From: Syntrophaceae bacterium UBA1062
Lineage (GTDB): Bacteria; Desulfobacterota; Desulfomonilia; UBA1062
Length of the DNA: 38,047 nucleotides
Reading direction: 5' to 3'
Assembly (NCBI GenBank): GCA_002316295.1
Contig: DCDF01000199.1
Location: 1-38,047 of the forward strand
The notes beneath the pieces were generated by a model, which saw nothing but the letters and a program-made list of their open reading frames with translations, made no database searches and was not told where the DNA came from. The number at the start of each line of letters is the position of its first letter. The stretch's first letter is position 1. The position numbers and the translations under genes are program-made. Shown one piece after another: positions 1 through 7,754 of the stretch.

Positions 1-1
1 G

Positions 2-310
2 CTGAAGGCCGACCCGGACGAGATCATCCTGAGGTCCGGGACACGGCCCTGTTACGTGAGCTGCGACCTCGACATCCTGGACCCCTCGGTCTTTCCGGGC
101 ACAGGAACACCCGAGCCGGGCGGGCTCTCATACCGTGATCTCTCATCGATCATGACAAGGCTCATCAGGGGCCTGAACATTGTGGGCCTCGATGTCGTCG
201 AGCTGGCGCCGAACCTCGACCCGACAGGGGTCTCTTCCGTGGTGGCCGCCAAGGTCGTGAGGGAGTGTCTGATCGCGCTCTGCAGCAAGGTGACCGGGAG
301 CCGCACGTAA
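2..310 (+). CDS. speB: agmatinase / arginase-family ureohydrolase, C-terminal part
   Basis: This is the last 102 codons of a gene whose 5' end lies outside the window. The fragment reads CDLDILDPSVFPGTGTPEPGG, the second metal-binding Asp motif (D-x-D) and active-site loop of the arginase/agmatinase family. It continues into GLDVVELAPNLDP, the conserved C-terminal Glu motif. Family members hydrolyse agmatine (or arginine) with a binuclear Mn centre in the cytoplasm. Agmatinase is preferred because arginine decarboxylase and three more polyamine enzymes lie in the next 7 kb, so it would turn SpeA's agmatine into putrescine and urea. The next gene starts 43 bases downstream. Substrate specificity cannot be proven from this fragment. 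Confidence 0.85.
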   Translation: MKADPDEIILRSGTRPCYVSCDLDILDPSVFPGTGTPEPGGLSYRDLSSIMTRLIRGLNIVGLDVVELAPNLDPTGVSSVVAAKVVRECLIALCSKVTGSRT

Positions 311-353
311 CGTATTTGCCCGCAGATCAGAAAGAATGACAGGAGTGACGACT

Positions 354-1565
354 ATGAACAGCATACTCATCATCGGAGCCGGGGCCGCGGGATCGGTGGT
401 CGCCAAGAAATGCGCCATGAACCGCGACGTGTTCAGGAAGATACACCTCGCATCGAGAACGCTCGAAAAATGCAGGAAAGTCCAGCGGGAATGCGTGTCG
501 GAGATCACCGTTTCTCAGGTTGACGCCGACGACACCGCACAGGTGATCCGCCTGATCGAGGAGCAAAAGCCGGATCTGGTGGTCAACATGGCCCTGCCGT
601 ATCAGGACCTCTCCATCATGGACGCCTGTCTCGCAACCGGGGTCCATTACCTCGACACGGCCAACTATGAGCCCAAGGACGAGGCCAGGTTCAGCTACAG
701 CTGGCAGTGGGCGTACCATGACCGCTTCCGCGACCGCGGCATCATGGCGGTGCTCGGCTGCGGTTTTGACCCCGGCGTAACCGGCGTCTTCAGCGCATAC
801 GCTCAGAACAACCTCTTCGACGAGATCGAAACGATCGATATCATCGACTGCAACGATGGCAGCCACGGCAAGGCGTTCGCCACCAACTTCAATCCCGAGA
901 TCAATATTCGGGAGGTTACTCAGCGCGGGAAATACTGGAAGCAGGGAAGGTGGATCGAGATCGATCCCTTGAGCGTCTCCTGTATGATCGATTACCCGGA
1001 AGTTGGACCGCGCAAATCCTACCTCATCTATCACGAGGAGGAGGAGTCGCTGGCGAGAAACATCCGCGGCCTCAGGCAGATCCGTTTCTGGATGACCTTT
1101 TCCGACAGCTACATCAAGCATCTGGAAGTTCTGCAGAATGTCGGCATGACGAGGATCGACCCGGTTTTGTATAACGGCGTGGAGATCGTGCCCCTCCAGT
1201 TCCTGAAGGCGCTGCTTCCCGAGCCGTCTTCTCTGGCGGAGAACTACACCGGAAAGACATCCATCGGGTGCATTTTCCGGGGCAGGAAGGACGGACGGAA
1301 TACCGCGTACATACTCTACAATGTATGCGACCACACCGAGACCTTCCGCGAGCTGAAAGCCCAGGCCGTCTCCTATACTACGGGCGTACCGGCCGTGACC
1401 GGGGCCATGATGGTGATGAAGGGCGTCTGGGCAGGCAGAGGCGTATTCAACGTGGAACAGCTTCCGCCCGAGCCTTTTCTCGAAGAGGTCGCCCGGCAAG
1501 GCCTGCCCTGGCATGCGGTGAAGCTCGGGCCCGAGGAGTACAGCACCCCCACGGAAATCGACTGA
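354..1565 (+). CDS. carboxynorspermidine/carboxyspermidine dehydrogenase (saccharopine dehydrogenase family)
   Basis: A 403-residue cytoplasmic oxidoreductase. The N-terminus ILIIGAGAAGSVVAKKCA is a Rossmann dinucleotide-binding motif (GAGAAG, residues 8-13), and the body matches the saccharopine-dehydrogenase fold of the LYS1-like CASDH/CANSDH group. Family knowledge: the enzyme condenses aspartate beta-semialdehyde with putrescine or 1,3-diaminopropane and reduces the product with NADPH to carboxyspermidine or carboxynorspermidine. The decarboxylase that must follow is encoded 15 bases downstream, which strongly supports the call. An ATG at 336 is in frame, but AGGAG at 341-345 lies 8 bases before the ATG at 354, so 354 is chosen. 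Which diamine is used in the cell cannot be read from sequence. Confidence 0.88.
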   Translation: MNSILIIGAGAAGSVVAKKCAMNRDVFRKIHLASRTLEKCRKVQRECVSEITVSQVDADDTAQVIRLIEEQKPDLVVNMALPYQDLSIMDACLATGVHYLDTANYEPKDEARFSYSWQWAYHDRFRDRGIMAVLGCGFDPGVTGVFSAYAQNNLFDEIETIDIIDCNDGSHGKAFATNFNPEINIREVTQRGKYWKQGRWIEIDPLSVSCMIDYPEVGPRKSYLIYHEEEESLARNIRGLRQIRFWMTFSDSYIKHLEVLQNVGMTRIDPVLYNGVEIVPLQFLKALLPEPSSLAENYTGKTSIGCIFRGRKDGRNTAYILYNVCDHTETFRELKAQAVSYTTGVPAVTGAMMVMKGVWAGRGVFNVEQLPPEPFLEEVARQGLPWHAVKLGPEEYSTPTEID

Positions 1566-1580
1566 GAACAGGAGAACAGA

Positions 1581-2816
1581 GTGCATCAGCCGAGAGAGGG
1601 CATGAGAAAGGAGGAAACACCTCTGCAGCACAGTACTGAGTCTTCTTCGCTGTATGCGGAGCTGCCGCCTCGCCTTGCGGAAGCGCTCCCTCGAATCTCG
1701 ACGCCGGCTTATGTGGCCGACGCGGCCGCGCTCAGGAAAAACATGGCCGTGGCCGAGCGTATCCGTGCCGAAGCGGGTTGCCGCATCCTGCTGGCGACCA
1801 AGTCGTTCGCCATGCCCGCGGTGTTCCCGCTCATGCGGGATTCGCTCGACGGCACCACGGCGAGCGGCTTGTTCGAGGCGCGCCTGGGCAGGGAGGAATT
1901 CGGAAAAGAGGTGCACGTCTATTCTCCCGCCTACACGCCCGGCGGCCTGAAGGCCCTGCTGGAGGTTGCCGATCACTTCTACTTCAATTCTCCCGAGCAG
2001 ATCAGCCGCTTTCTGCCTGCCGTGAAGTCCTCCGGGAAGGGCGGGAAGATCGGCATCCGCATCAACCCGGGCTATTCGAACGTAACGCTCGGAGGAGACC
2101 TCTACGACCCCTGCTCGCCGCAATCCCGCTTCGGTGTCTCACGCACCGGGCTCGACAGGCTTCCGTGGGACGAAATCGACATCCTGCACGTCCATGCCCT
2201 GTGCGAATCGATGGCCGACGGCTCGGTCAGCCTCATCAGACACATGGCGCGGGAATTCGGCGCGTACATCGGGCGCGTGAGCGCGGTCAACTTCGGCGGC
2301 GGGCATTTCATCAACAAACAGGGCTACGATGTCGATGCCCTCATCGCCGCCGTCCGAGACTTCAGGGCCGAATTCGACGTGGAGGTCATTTTGGAGCCGG
2401 GAAGCGGGCTGGTGGTGGACGCAGGGTATCTGGTCGCGACCGTGCTGGATGTCATCCGTAGCGAAACGGACATCGCCATCCTGGACGCTTCGGCCGCATG
2501 CCACATGCCGGACGTCCTGGAGGTGCCGTACACCCCTCCCGTCTACGGCGCAGCGGAACCGGGCGTCCTGCCCTATGACTGCATCCTGGGCGGCAATACC
2601 TGCATGGCGGGCGACATCATCGGCGAATACTCATTCCCCGGGCCATTAAGGACGGGTGACAGGATCGTTTTCGGCGACATGATGCAATACAGCTTCGTCA
2701 AGAACAATGCCTTCAACGGAACACCGCTTCCCGACCTCGTGCTGCTCCATGAAGACGGACGTGCGGAGGTCGTGCGCCGGTTTACGTACGGCGATTTCAG
2801 GAGCCGGCTCGGGTGA
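1581..2816 (+). CDS. nspC: carboxynorspermidine/carboxyspermidine decarboxylase
   Basis: A PLP-dependent fold-III (alanine racemase-like) decarboxylase of about 411 residues. It shows the PLP lysine motif LATKSFAMP (K74), HVHALCES, the phosphate-binding GGGHFINKQGYD stretch, EPGSGLVVDAGY, and the C-terminal catalytic-Cys region ILGGNTCMAGDIIGEY. It removes CO2 from carboxynorspermidine or carboxyspermidine to give norspermidine or spermidine, and so completes the aspartate-semialdehyde route begun by the upstream gene. Start choice is uncertain. GTG at 1581 has AGGAG six bases upstream; ATG at 1602 is in frame; and a perfect AAGGAGG (1608-1614) sits eight bases before an in-frame CTG at 1623. 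The first ~35 residues are not part of the conserved domain, so any of these would give a complete enzyme. Confidence 0.88.
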   Translation: MHQPREGMRKEETPLQHSTESSSLYAELPPRLAEALPRISTPAYVADAAALRKNMAVAERIRAEAGCRILLATKSFAMPAVFPLMRDSLDGTTASGLFEARLGREEFGKEVHVYSPAYTPGGLKALLEVADHFYFNSPEQISRFLPAVKSSGKGGKIGIRINPGYSNVTLGGDLYDPCSPQSRFGVSRTGLDRLPWDEIDILHVHALCESMADGSVSLIRHMAREFGAYIGRVSAVNFGGGHFINKQGYDVDALIAAVRDFRAEFDVEVILEPGSGLVVDAGYLVATVLDVIRSETDIAILDASAACHMPDVLEVPYTPPVYGAAEPGVLPYDCILGGNTCMAGDIIGEYSFPGPLRTGDRIVFGDMMQYSFVKNNAFNGTPLPDLVLLHEDGRAEVVRRFTYGDFRSRLG

Positions 2817-3002
2817 CGCGGAGATGCAGCGGCGATATAGGAGCGCTTCCATGCATCACCCGGACGCTTTGGGGTTTGCGCCCGGAAAGATATTCCGGAT
2901 ACGGGATCGGTGGTTGTATTCATATCTGTTTTCCGGTAAGACGGTGCGGCTGTTCAAAGCAGCATGCACACGCGGCATATGAACCATCATGAGGGTAGAA
3001 TT

Positions 3003-4928
3003 ATGAACCTGAAGCACAACATGGAACGATGGACGATTGAAGATTCCGCCGACCTGTATCAGATTCGGGAATGGGGAGCCGGCTACTTCGGCATTTCCGA
3101 AAAAGGGGATGTCGTGGTTACGCCCCTGCGGGATAAAAGCGTTTCAGTCAGTCTTCCCGAGATCATATCCGGAATCGTGGCGCGCGGGTATGACATGCCC
3201 ATGCTTCTGCGTTTCGAAGACATTCTCGACTCCCAGATCACCCAGCTCCATGAAAGCTTCCGTTCGGCCATAGCCAGGTTCGATTACAAGGGGCAGTACA
3301 AGGGGGTTTACCCGATCAAGGTGAACCAGCAGAAACAGGTGATCGAAACCATTACCCGCATCGGAAAGTTCTATCATCACGGGCTCGAGGCCGGCAGCAA
3401 GGCCGAGCTGATAGCAGCGCTGACTTTTCTCGAAGACAAGGAGGCCTGCCTGGTCTGCAACGGCTACAAGGACCGGGAGTTCATCGATCTGGGGCTGTTC
3501 GCCTGCAAGATGGGGTTCAAGTGCTTCTTCGTGCTCGAAATGCCGGGGGAGCTCGACCTCATCCTCGAGCGGTCGAAGGCTCTGGGAATCAAGCCGCTTC
3601 TGGGCGTGCGCTTCAAACTTTCCACGCAGGCCGGCGGACACTGGACCGAGTCAGGCGGAGACCGGAGCATCTTCGGCCTGACCATCTCCCAGGTCATCGA
3701 GACCATCGAAAAGCTCAAGGAAGCGGGCATGCTGGATTGCCTCCAGCTGCTCCACTATCATCTGGGCTCGCAGATTCCCAACATCCGGGATATCCGTGCA
3801 TCCATCCAGGAAGCTTGCCGGGTGTATGCGGGGCTTGTGCTCGAAGGGGCGGCCATGGGCTATTTCGACCTCGGCGGGGGGCTTGCCGTGGATTACGACG
3901 GATCACACACCAATTACATGAACTCGCGAAACTACACGCTGGATGAATACTGCGCCGACATGATCGAGGCCATCATGGAGATCCTGAGCGAATACAATAT
4001 CGCCCACCCGACGATCATCACCGAATCCGGCCGGGCGACTGTGGCATATTACTCCGTACTGCTGTTCAACATCTTCGACACGAGCTCCATCGACACGGAC
4101 TCCGTACCTGAGGAATTGCCCGAAAACACCCCTGAGATCATCCTGAACATGCTCGAGGTTCTCAAGTCCCTGAATGTCCGGAATCTCCAGGAATGCTACA
4201 ACGACGCCCTGTATTATCGGGACGAGATCCGCCAGATGTTCAAGATAGGAGACCTGACCATGAGACAGCGTGCTCTGGGCGACAAGATATTCTGGAAAAT
4301 CATCCAGGCCCTGATCGAGGGGGTCAAGGACCTGAAATTCGTGCCCAAAGACCTGATGGACATCGAAACCGCCCTGTGCGACACCTATTACGCCAATTTC
4401 AGCGTGTTCCAGTCCCTGCCCGACTCGTGGGCCATCGGCCACCTGTTCCCGGTGATGCCGGTGCACCGTCTCGCCGAAAAGCCGGAGAGAAACGCCATTC
4501 TTGCGGACATCACCTGCGACTGCGACGGAAAGATCGACCGCTTTATCGACAAGCAGGGAATGCGCCGCGCCTTGAAGCTGCACACGATCAGGGAGGACGA
4601 GGAGTATTACCTGGGCGTCTTTCTGGTGGGGGCCTATCAGGAGACCCTGGGCGACCTTCACAATCTCCTGGGCGACACCAACGTGGTGAGCATCAGGGTG
4701 CATGAGGACGGGAATTACAGCTTCGTGCGCGAGATCGAAGGTGACTCGGTGGCCGATGTCCTGTCCTATGTCGAGTACGACCCGAAAGACATGACCAAGC
4801 AGTTCCGGGCCACTGCGGAGCAGGCCGTCCGGGAGAACCTCATCACGCCCCGTGAGCGCCGGGAGATCATGAACATGTACGAAGAGGGGTTGAGGGGGTA
4901 TCCCTACTTCGAGCCGTACCGTTCGTGA
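3003..4928 (+). CDS. speA: biosynthetic arginine decarboxylase
   Basis: A 641-residue SpeA-type PLP enzyme, the usual length for the biosynthetic family. Visible features are the PLP lysine in YPIKVNQQKQ (K106), the SGGDRSIFGL substrate region, HYHLGSQ near residue 250, GYFDLGGGLAVDYDGS, ITESGRATVAYYS, and the CDCDGKID segment holding the second active-site Cys. It decarboxylates arginine to agmatine, feeding the agmatinase at the window start. ATG 3003 is chosen because GAGGG at about 2993 is correctly spaced. In-frame codons further upstream (2964, 2979) lack a ribosome binding site. It follows nspC by 186 bases in the same direction, so it may have its own promoter. It converges on speE. 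Confidence 0.96.
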   Translation: MNLKHNMERWTIEDSADLYQIREWGAGYFGISEKGDVVVTPLRDKSVSVSLPEIISGIVARGYDMPMLLRFEDILDSQITQLHESFRSAIARFDYKGQYKGVYPIKVNQQKQVIETITRIGKFYHHGLEAGSKAELIAALTFLEDKEACLVCNGYKDREFIDLGLFACKMGFKCFFVLEMPGELDLILERSKALGIKPLLGVRFKLSTQAGGHWTESGGDRSIFGLTISQVIETIEKLKEAGMLDCLQLLHYHLGSQIPNIRDIRASIQEACRVYAGLVLEGAAMGYFDLGGGLAVDYDGSHTNYMNSRNYTLDEYCADMIEAIMEILSEYNIAHPTIITESGRATVAYYSVLLFNIFDTSSIDTDSVPEELPENTPEIILNMLEVLKSLNVRNLQECYNDALYYRDEIRQMFKIGDLTMRQRALGDKIFWKIIQALIEGVKDLKFVPKDLMDIETALCDTYYANFSVFQSLPDSWAIGHLFPVMPVHRLAEKPERNAILADITCDCDGKIDRFIDKQGMRRALKLHTIREDEEYYLGVFLVGAYQETLGDLHNLLGDTNVVSIRVHEDGNYSFVREIEGDSVADVLSYVEYDPKDMTKQFRATAEQAVRENLITPRERREIMNMYEEGLRGYPYFEPYRS

Positions 4929-5318
4929 CGGGAAAATGATCGTGGCTGATCATGGAGGCGGGAAGGGGCCCCGTATGGAAACCGCCGAAGAATAGAGAAA
5001 CAGGGGGCTCCTCGATTTCATGACCTCGGTGACGGGCCCGGTATCGTGCCCCGGCGGTGCGCCCCGACATTCTCATCATACAATCCACGGGCCGCGCTGA
5101 CAGCATCGGCCAGGACGGGGCAAGGGCTTTCCGCACCATTGTGCCGCTGAGCGGACCGGCCCCCCGCCGGAAAAACGGAGAAACACCGTCAGCGGCGCGC
5201 TCGGGAGCAAACCGGGCTCACGCGCATCAGGTAAGCATGCCTTCGGGGAATCCGGGCGAATCCGAATCCCGCTTGAAAAAAGTATGTGCCCTGTCCTGAT
5301 TATCCGAGGGGGAACCGC
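4929..5318. other. convergent intergenic region between speA and speE
   Basis: This 390-base stretch lies between two converging genes and contains no convincing ORF. Short GC-rich inverted repeats occur, for example CCGCTGAGCGG at 5144-5154 and CCGGC/GCCGG just after it. Neither is followed by a T-run on either strand, so I cannot call an intrinsic terminator. No tRNA or repeat was recognised. Confidence 0.5.
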
Positions 5319-6170
5319 TTACAGCGCCTGCCTGAAGAAATTGGGGAGGGCAAAGCAGGACGTGTGGATGTCGGCGTTATAGTATTTGCACGCCTTCGCG
5401 AGAAGCGCCGCGCGCTGCCTGTCGAAGTCTCGAACAGGGTTCCTGTCCCGCCTGAAGCACACCGTGCACGACCACAGGCCCGAGGGATAGCATGGAATGG
5501 GGAATATGTAGGGGTGGACGCTGCCGAACGCGTTCTTCATGTTCCGGACTATCGATGTGACCTCCTCCATACTCCACGCAGGCGATTCGCTCTGGGCGCT
5601 CATAGCCCCCTTTTCTGTCAGGGCGTCACGGACATGTGAGTAGAATTCCGTGGAGAAGAGGCCCGCCGCAGGACCGACCGGATCTGTTGAATCGATGCAG
5701 ATACAGTCGAACTCGTTTCTGCAGCCCCTGACATACTCGATGCCGTCTGCCACCACCACCTCGACCCGGCTGTCGTCGAGGCACGAGGACAGCGAAGGGA
5801 AAAATCTGCGCGCCGCTTCGATCACCATGCCGTCGATCTCGCAGAGCACCACTCGGCGCACGCTCGGGTGCTTGAGCATCTCCCTCACGGACCCGCCGTC
5901 GCCGCCGCCTACGACGAGCACGTTTTCAGGATCCTCGACGCAGGCCATGGGCACATGGACGAGCATGTCATGGTAGTAGAACTCGTCTTTTTCCGTGAGC
6001 ATCACCAGACCGTCGAGAAGCATCACCTTGCCGAGAAAGGAGTTTTGCACCACCTCGATGTTTTGATACGGGCTTCTTCCCTGAAAGAGCACCTCATCGA
6101 CCTGGAAGCTCAGGCCGCCCACCTTGCCGCCGTCGAACACCTCGATAAACCAGGAATCGGACTTCATCAT
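5319..6170 (-). CDS. speE: spermidine synthase (aminopropyltransferase)
   Basis: A 283-residue SpeE-family enzyme. The N-terminal beta-domain contains SPYQNIEVVQN. The Rossmann domain carries VVGGGDGGSVRE (about 86-97, dcSAM binding), CEIDGMVIEAA with the acidic ribose-binding residue, ADGIEYV, and CIDSTDPVGPAAGLFS (D160 is the expected catalytic Asp). The gatekeeper motif is YHDM where YHEM is common, a conservative change. It transfers aminopropyl from decarboxylated SAM to putrescine. Tandem ATGs at 6170 and 6167 follow GGGAG, so either could start. It lies 282 bases downstream of speD on the same strand. Use of agmatine or another acceptor is not excluded. Confidence 0.93.
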   Translation of the reverse strand: MMKSDSWFIEVFDGGKVGGLSFQVDEVLFQGRSPYQNIEVVQNSFLGKVMLLDGLVMLTEKDEFYYHDMLVHVPMACVEDPENVLVVGGGDGGSVREMLKHPSVRRVVLCEIDGMVIEAARRFFPSLSSCLDDSRVEVVVADGIEYVRGCRNEFDCICIDSTDPVGPAAGLFSTEFYSHVRDALTEKGAMSAQSESPAWSMEEVTSIVRNMKNAFGSVHPYIFPIPCYPSGLWSCTVCFRRDRNPVRDFDRQRAALLAKACKYYNADIHTSCFALPNFFRQAL

Positions 6171-6452
6171 CGATCACTCCCGGAGAGCCGCGGCGGTGCC
6201 TGTGGGGAGATCGCCGCGACAGACTCGCCCGACACTATGGGCGCGCACGCAACCGCCACGAGCTGGCCCTGAGGCAGGCTCATGGATTCCACTCCGCGGA
6301 CGCAGGGGGAGGATACTGCTCATCGTGAGCAGGCCGGCGTTTCCCATCCCGGCGGCCGGCGGCGCGCCGTCGAATGCGGCGAAATCAGAGAAACCCTCTG
6401 CTGACCCTATAGTCATATCCCATCCAGTCGGAGTCTTGGCGACCACGGCGCA
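6171..6452 (-). other. structured spacer between speD and speE
   Basis: A 282-base intra-operon gap that is long compared with the tight packing elsewhere. It contains a perfect 7-bp hairpin with a 3-base loop, CTGCTCA (6316-6322) / TGAGCAG (6326-6332). It also has CAGAG/CTCTG near 6388-6402 and paired GCCGGC blocks near 6333-6360. A 90-codon ORF opens with GTG at 6446 on the minus strand, but its ribosome binding site is poor and its composition (Ala/Gly/Pro/Arg-rich, no recognisable family) resembles chance GC-rich reading. The stretch could be a cis-regulatory RNA, a processing site or simply a spacer. Confidence 0.35.
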
Positions 6453-6860
6453 CTACCTGCCGACAGCGGCCACCGCATCCGGTTTGTACTTGAGCTCCCG
6501 ACCCACGACCTTCAGCCGGCCTCTCTTCATCTCGACAGTCGAGTAGTGGGCGCTGATAAGCTTCTTTTTCAGATGGTCGAAGGCCTTCCATGGATTCACC
6601 GTCTCACCGCAGGTAAAAATGTCCACTGCGGCGTAGCCGTACTCCGGCCAGGTATGGATCGACAGGTGGGACTCTGCGATGACCACGAAGCCGCTCACCC
6701 CATGGGGATTGAAGGTATGGAACGCCGACGATACAATGGTTGCGCCAGCTTCACGGGCGGCATCATTGAGATGCCGCTCGATCTTTCTCGCATCGTTCAG
6801 AACGTCGGCATCGCAGCCGTAGTATTCGGCCAGTATGTGAGTTCCCAGTGCGTTCTTCAT
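6453..6860 (-). CDS. speD: S-adenosylmethionine decarboxylase proenzyme (pyruvoyl-dependent)
   Basis: A 135-residue class 1b (Bacillus/Thermotoga-type) AdoMetDC. The signature AESHLSIHTWPEYGYAAVDIFTCG is present. Self-cleavage is expected between E63 and S64, converting S64 to the pyruvoyl cofactor. H69 and C84 match the processing His and the catalytic Cys. The product, decarboxylated SAM, is the aminopropyl donor for SpeE. ATG at 6860 is chosen because it follows a GGGGG ribosome binding site and gives the normal family length; the frame continues upstream only inside the regulator gene. It begins 17 bases after the XRE-cupin gene ends, so the two are very probably cotranscribed. Confidence 0.95.
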   Translation of the reverse strand: MKNALGTHILAEYYGCDADVLNDARKIERHLNDAAREAGATIVSSAFHTFNPHGVSGFVVIAESHLSIHTWPEYGYAAVDIFTCGETVNPWKAFDHLKKKLISAHYSTVEMKRGRLKVVGRELKYKPDAVAAVGR

Positions 6861-6877
6861 TTCCGTACCCCCTTTCT

Positions 6878-7420
6878 CTAGAAGCTCGGCGGGGCAGAAA
6901 TCCAAAGGATCTGCGCCCTGCTTTGCGATCGGTTCTCTATCCAGTGCCTCTTGTCCGCCGTGTAGTAGAAGGCGTCCCCCTTGGACGCCCCGAAGGTGTC
7001 TTTCCCCAGGCAGATCACGATCCGGCCTTCCTGCACCAGACCGCACTCGTCGCCATAGTGCGAATTCTCCTTGAAGGTGACAGCGCCGGGCTGCAGAGTC
7101 ACCAGGAGTATGTCGGCCTCCCGGCCCCGGGCGCCGGGGATGAGAATTTCCCTTTTTACCCCGGGCTCGTCCTCGTCCTCGACGAACACCCTCTGGGAGG
7201 GCCTGAAGACGACGATGTCCGGGCCCTTATCGGCGAAGAACTCCGCGGGCGTCGTATCGAGTGCGTTCAGGATCAGCTCGAGCGTGTCCAGCGATGGCGT
7301 CTGGATGTCTCTCTCAAGGAGCGATATAAACCCCTTGGTGAGGTCTGCTCTCATCGCAAGATCTTCCTGTGTCAACTCCATGGAAAGGCGAAGGTTCTTT
7401 ATCTTTTCTCCAATTTTCAC
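6878..7420 (-). CDS. XRE-family transcriptional regulator with C-terminal cupin domain
   Basis: A 180-residue protein with an N-terminal helix-turn-helix (about residues 5-60: KIGEKIKNLRLSMELTQEDLAMRADLTKGFISLLERD) and a C-terminal RmlC-type cupin (about 105-175, ending ILWISAPPSF). This architecture is shared with PuuR-type regulators, in which the cupin is thought to sense a small ligand. It is the first gene of the unit regulator-speD-speE, so it plausibly controls polyamine synthesis in response to a polyamine or SAM-derived signal; that role is inferred from context. GAGG lies six bases before the ATG. A short inverted repeat upstream (7456-7471) is a candidate autoregulatory operator. 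Confidence 0.85.
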   Translation of the reverse strand: MKIGEKIKNLRLSMELTQEDLAMRADLTKGFISLLERDIQTPSLDTLELILNALDTTPAEFFADKGPDIVVFRPSQRVFVEDEDEPGVKREILIPGARGREADILLVTLQPGAVTFKENSHYGDECGLVQEGRIVICLGKDTFGASKGDAFYYTADKRHWIENRSQSRAQILWISAPPSF

Positions 7421-7455
7421 GCGTTTCCTCGCGGTATATTAAAGTGTGATAATTT

Positions 7456-7471
7456 GTTTACGATAATAAAC
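7456..7471. promoter_or_regulatory. candidate operator upstream of the XRE-cupin gene
   Basis: A perfect inverted repeat GTTTA-N6-TAAAC sits 36-51 bases upstream of the regulator's start in an AT-rich island, unlike the GC-rich surroundings. Small XRE repressors often bind such sites in their own promoters. I saw no second copy near the other polyamine genes, so this is a placement-based inference. Confidence 0.35.
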
Positions 7472-7649
7472 TAAGAGGGGCTTGTATATGACATGAGAAT
7501 CTCTGTGTCAAGAAGATTTTCGCAGATGATTTTCCCGGGGGAGGGGAGTTACTTCTCGAAAAATACGCCCGTTCGCGCGTCAGGTGGCTTTGTAAGGTTC
7601 TGTGATGGAGCCGGAGGCTCGGGGCTGTCAGGCATACATTGCGGGCCGT

Positions 7650-7689
7650 CCCGGTTTTCCCCGTGAAACGCTTTACGGGAAAAACCGGG
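7650..7689. terminator. large inverted repeat downstream of the DUF364 gene
   Basis: The arms CCCGGTTTT (7650-7658) and AAAACCGGG (7681-7689) pair perfectly. A C/A mismatch follows, then CCCGT (7660-7664) pairs with ACGGG (7675-7679), and AAA/TTT inside can extend the stem. The hairpin lies about 65 bases past the stop of the pot/DUF364 operon on the minus strand. No T-run follows on that strand, so it may stabilise the 3' end or assist termination rather than act as a classical intrinsic terminator. Confidence 0.45.
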
Positions 7690-7754
7690 CAGAGAATATG
7701 AGGTATGCGGAGCCACGGAAATGATTCACGGCAGCCGCGGGGTGTACCGGGCAA

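Larger units (their letters stand above)
7421..7754. other. intergenic region upstream of the regulator-speD-speE unit
   Basis: 334 bases without a credible gene. The part nearest the regulator is AT-rich and should hold its minus-strand promoter; no clear -35/-10 pair stands out. The distal part holds the large hairpin at 7650-7689. Confidence 0.5.

Noticed and set aside
327..2123. 598-codon minus-strand open frame opposite the carboxynorspermidine genes
   Set aside because: It runs antisense to two well-supported genes and has His/Arg-rich composition typical of GC-rich shadow frames, with no family motif.
5144..5170. GC-rich inverted repeats as a bidirectional terminator for speA and speE
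   Set aside because: Stems are only five bases and followed by A rather than T on the plus strand, with no T-run on the minus strand either.
6174..6446. 90-codon frame between speD and speE
   Set aside because: Poor ribosome site, GTG start, no motif and low-complexity composition. Kept only as a note on the spacer.
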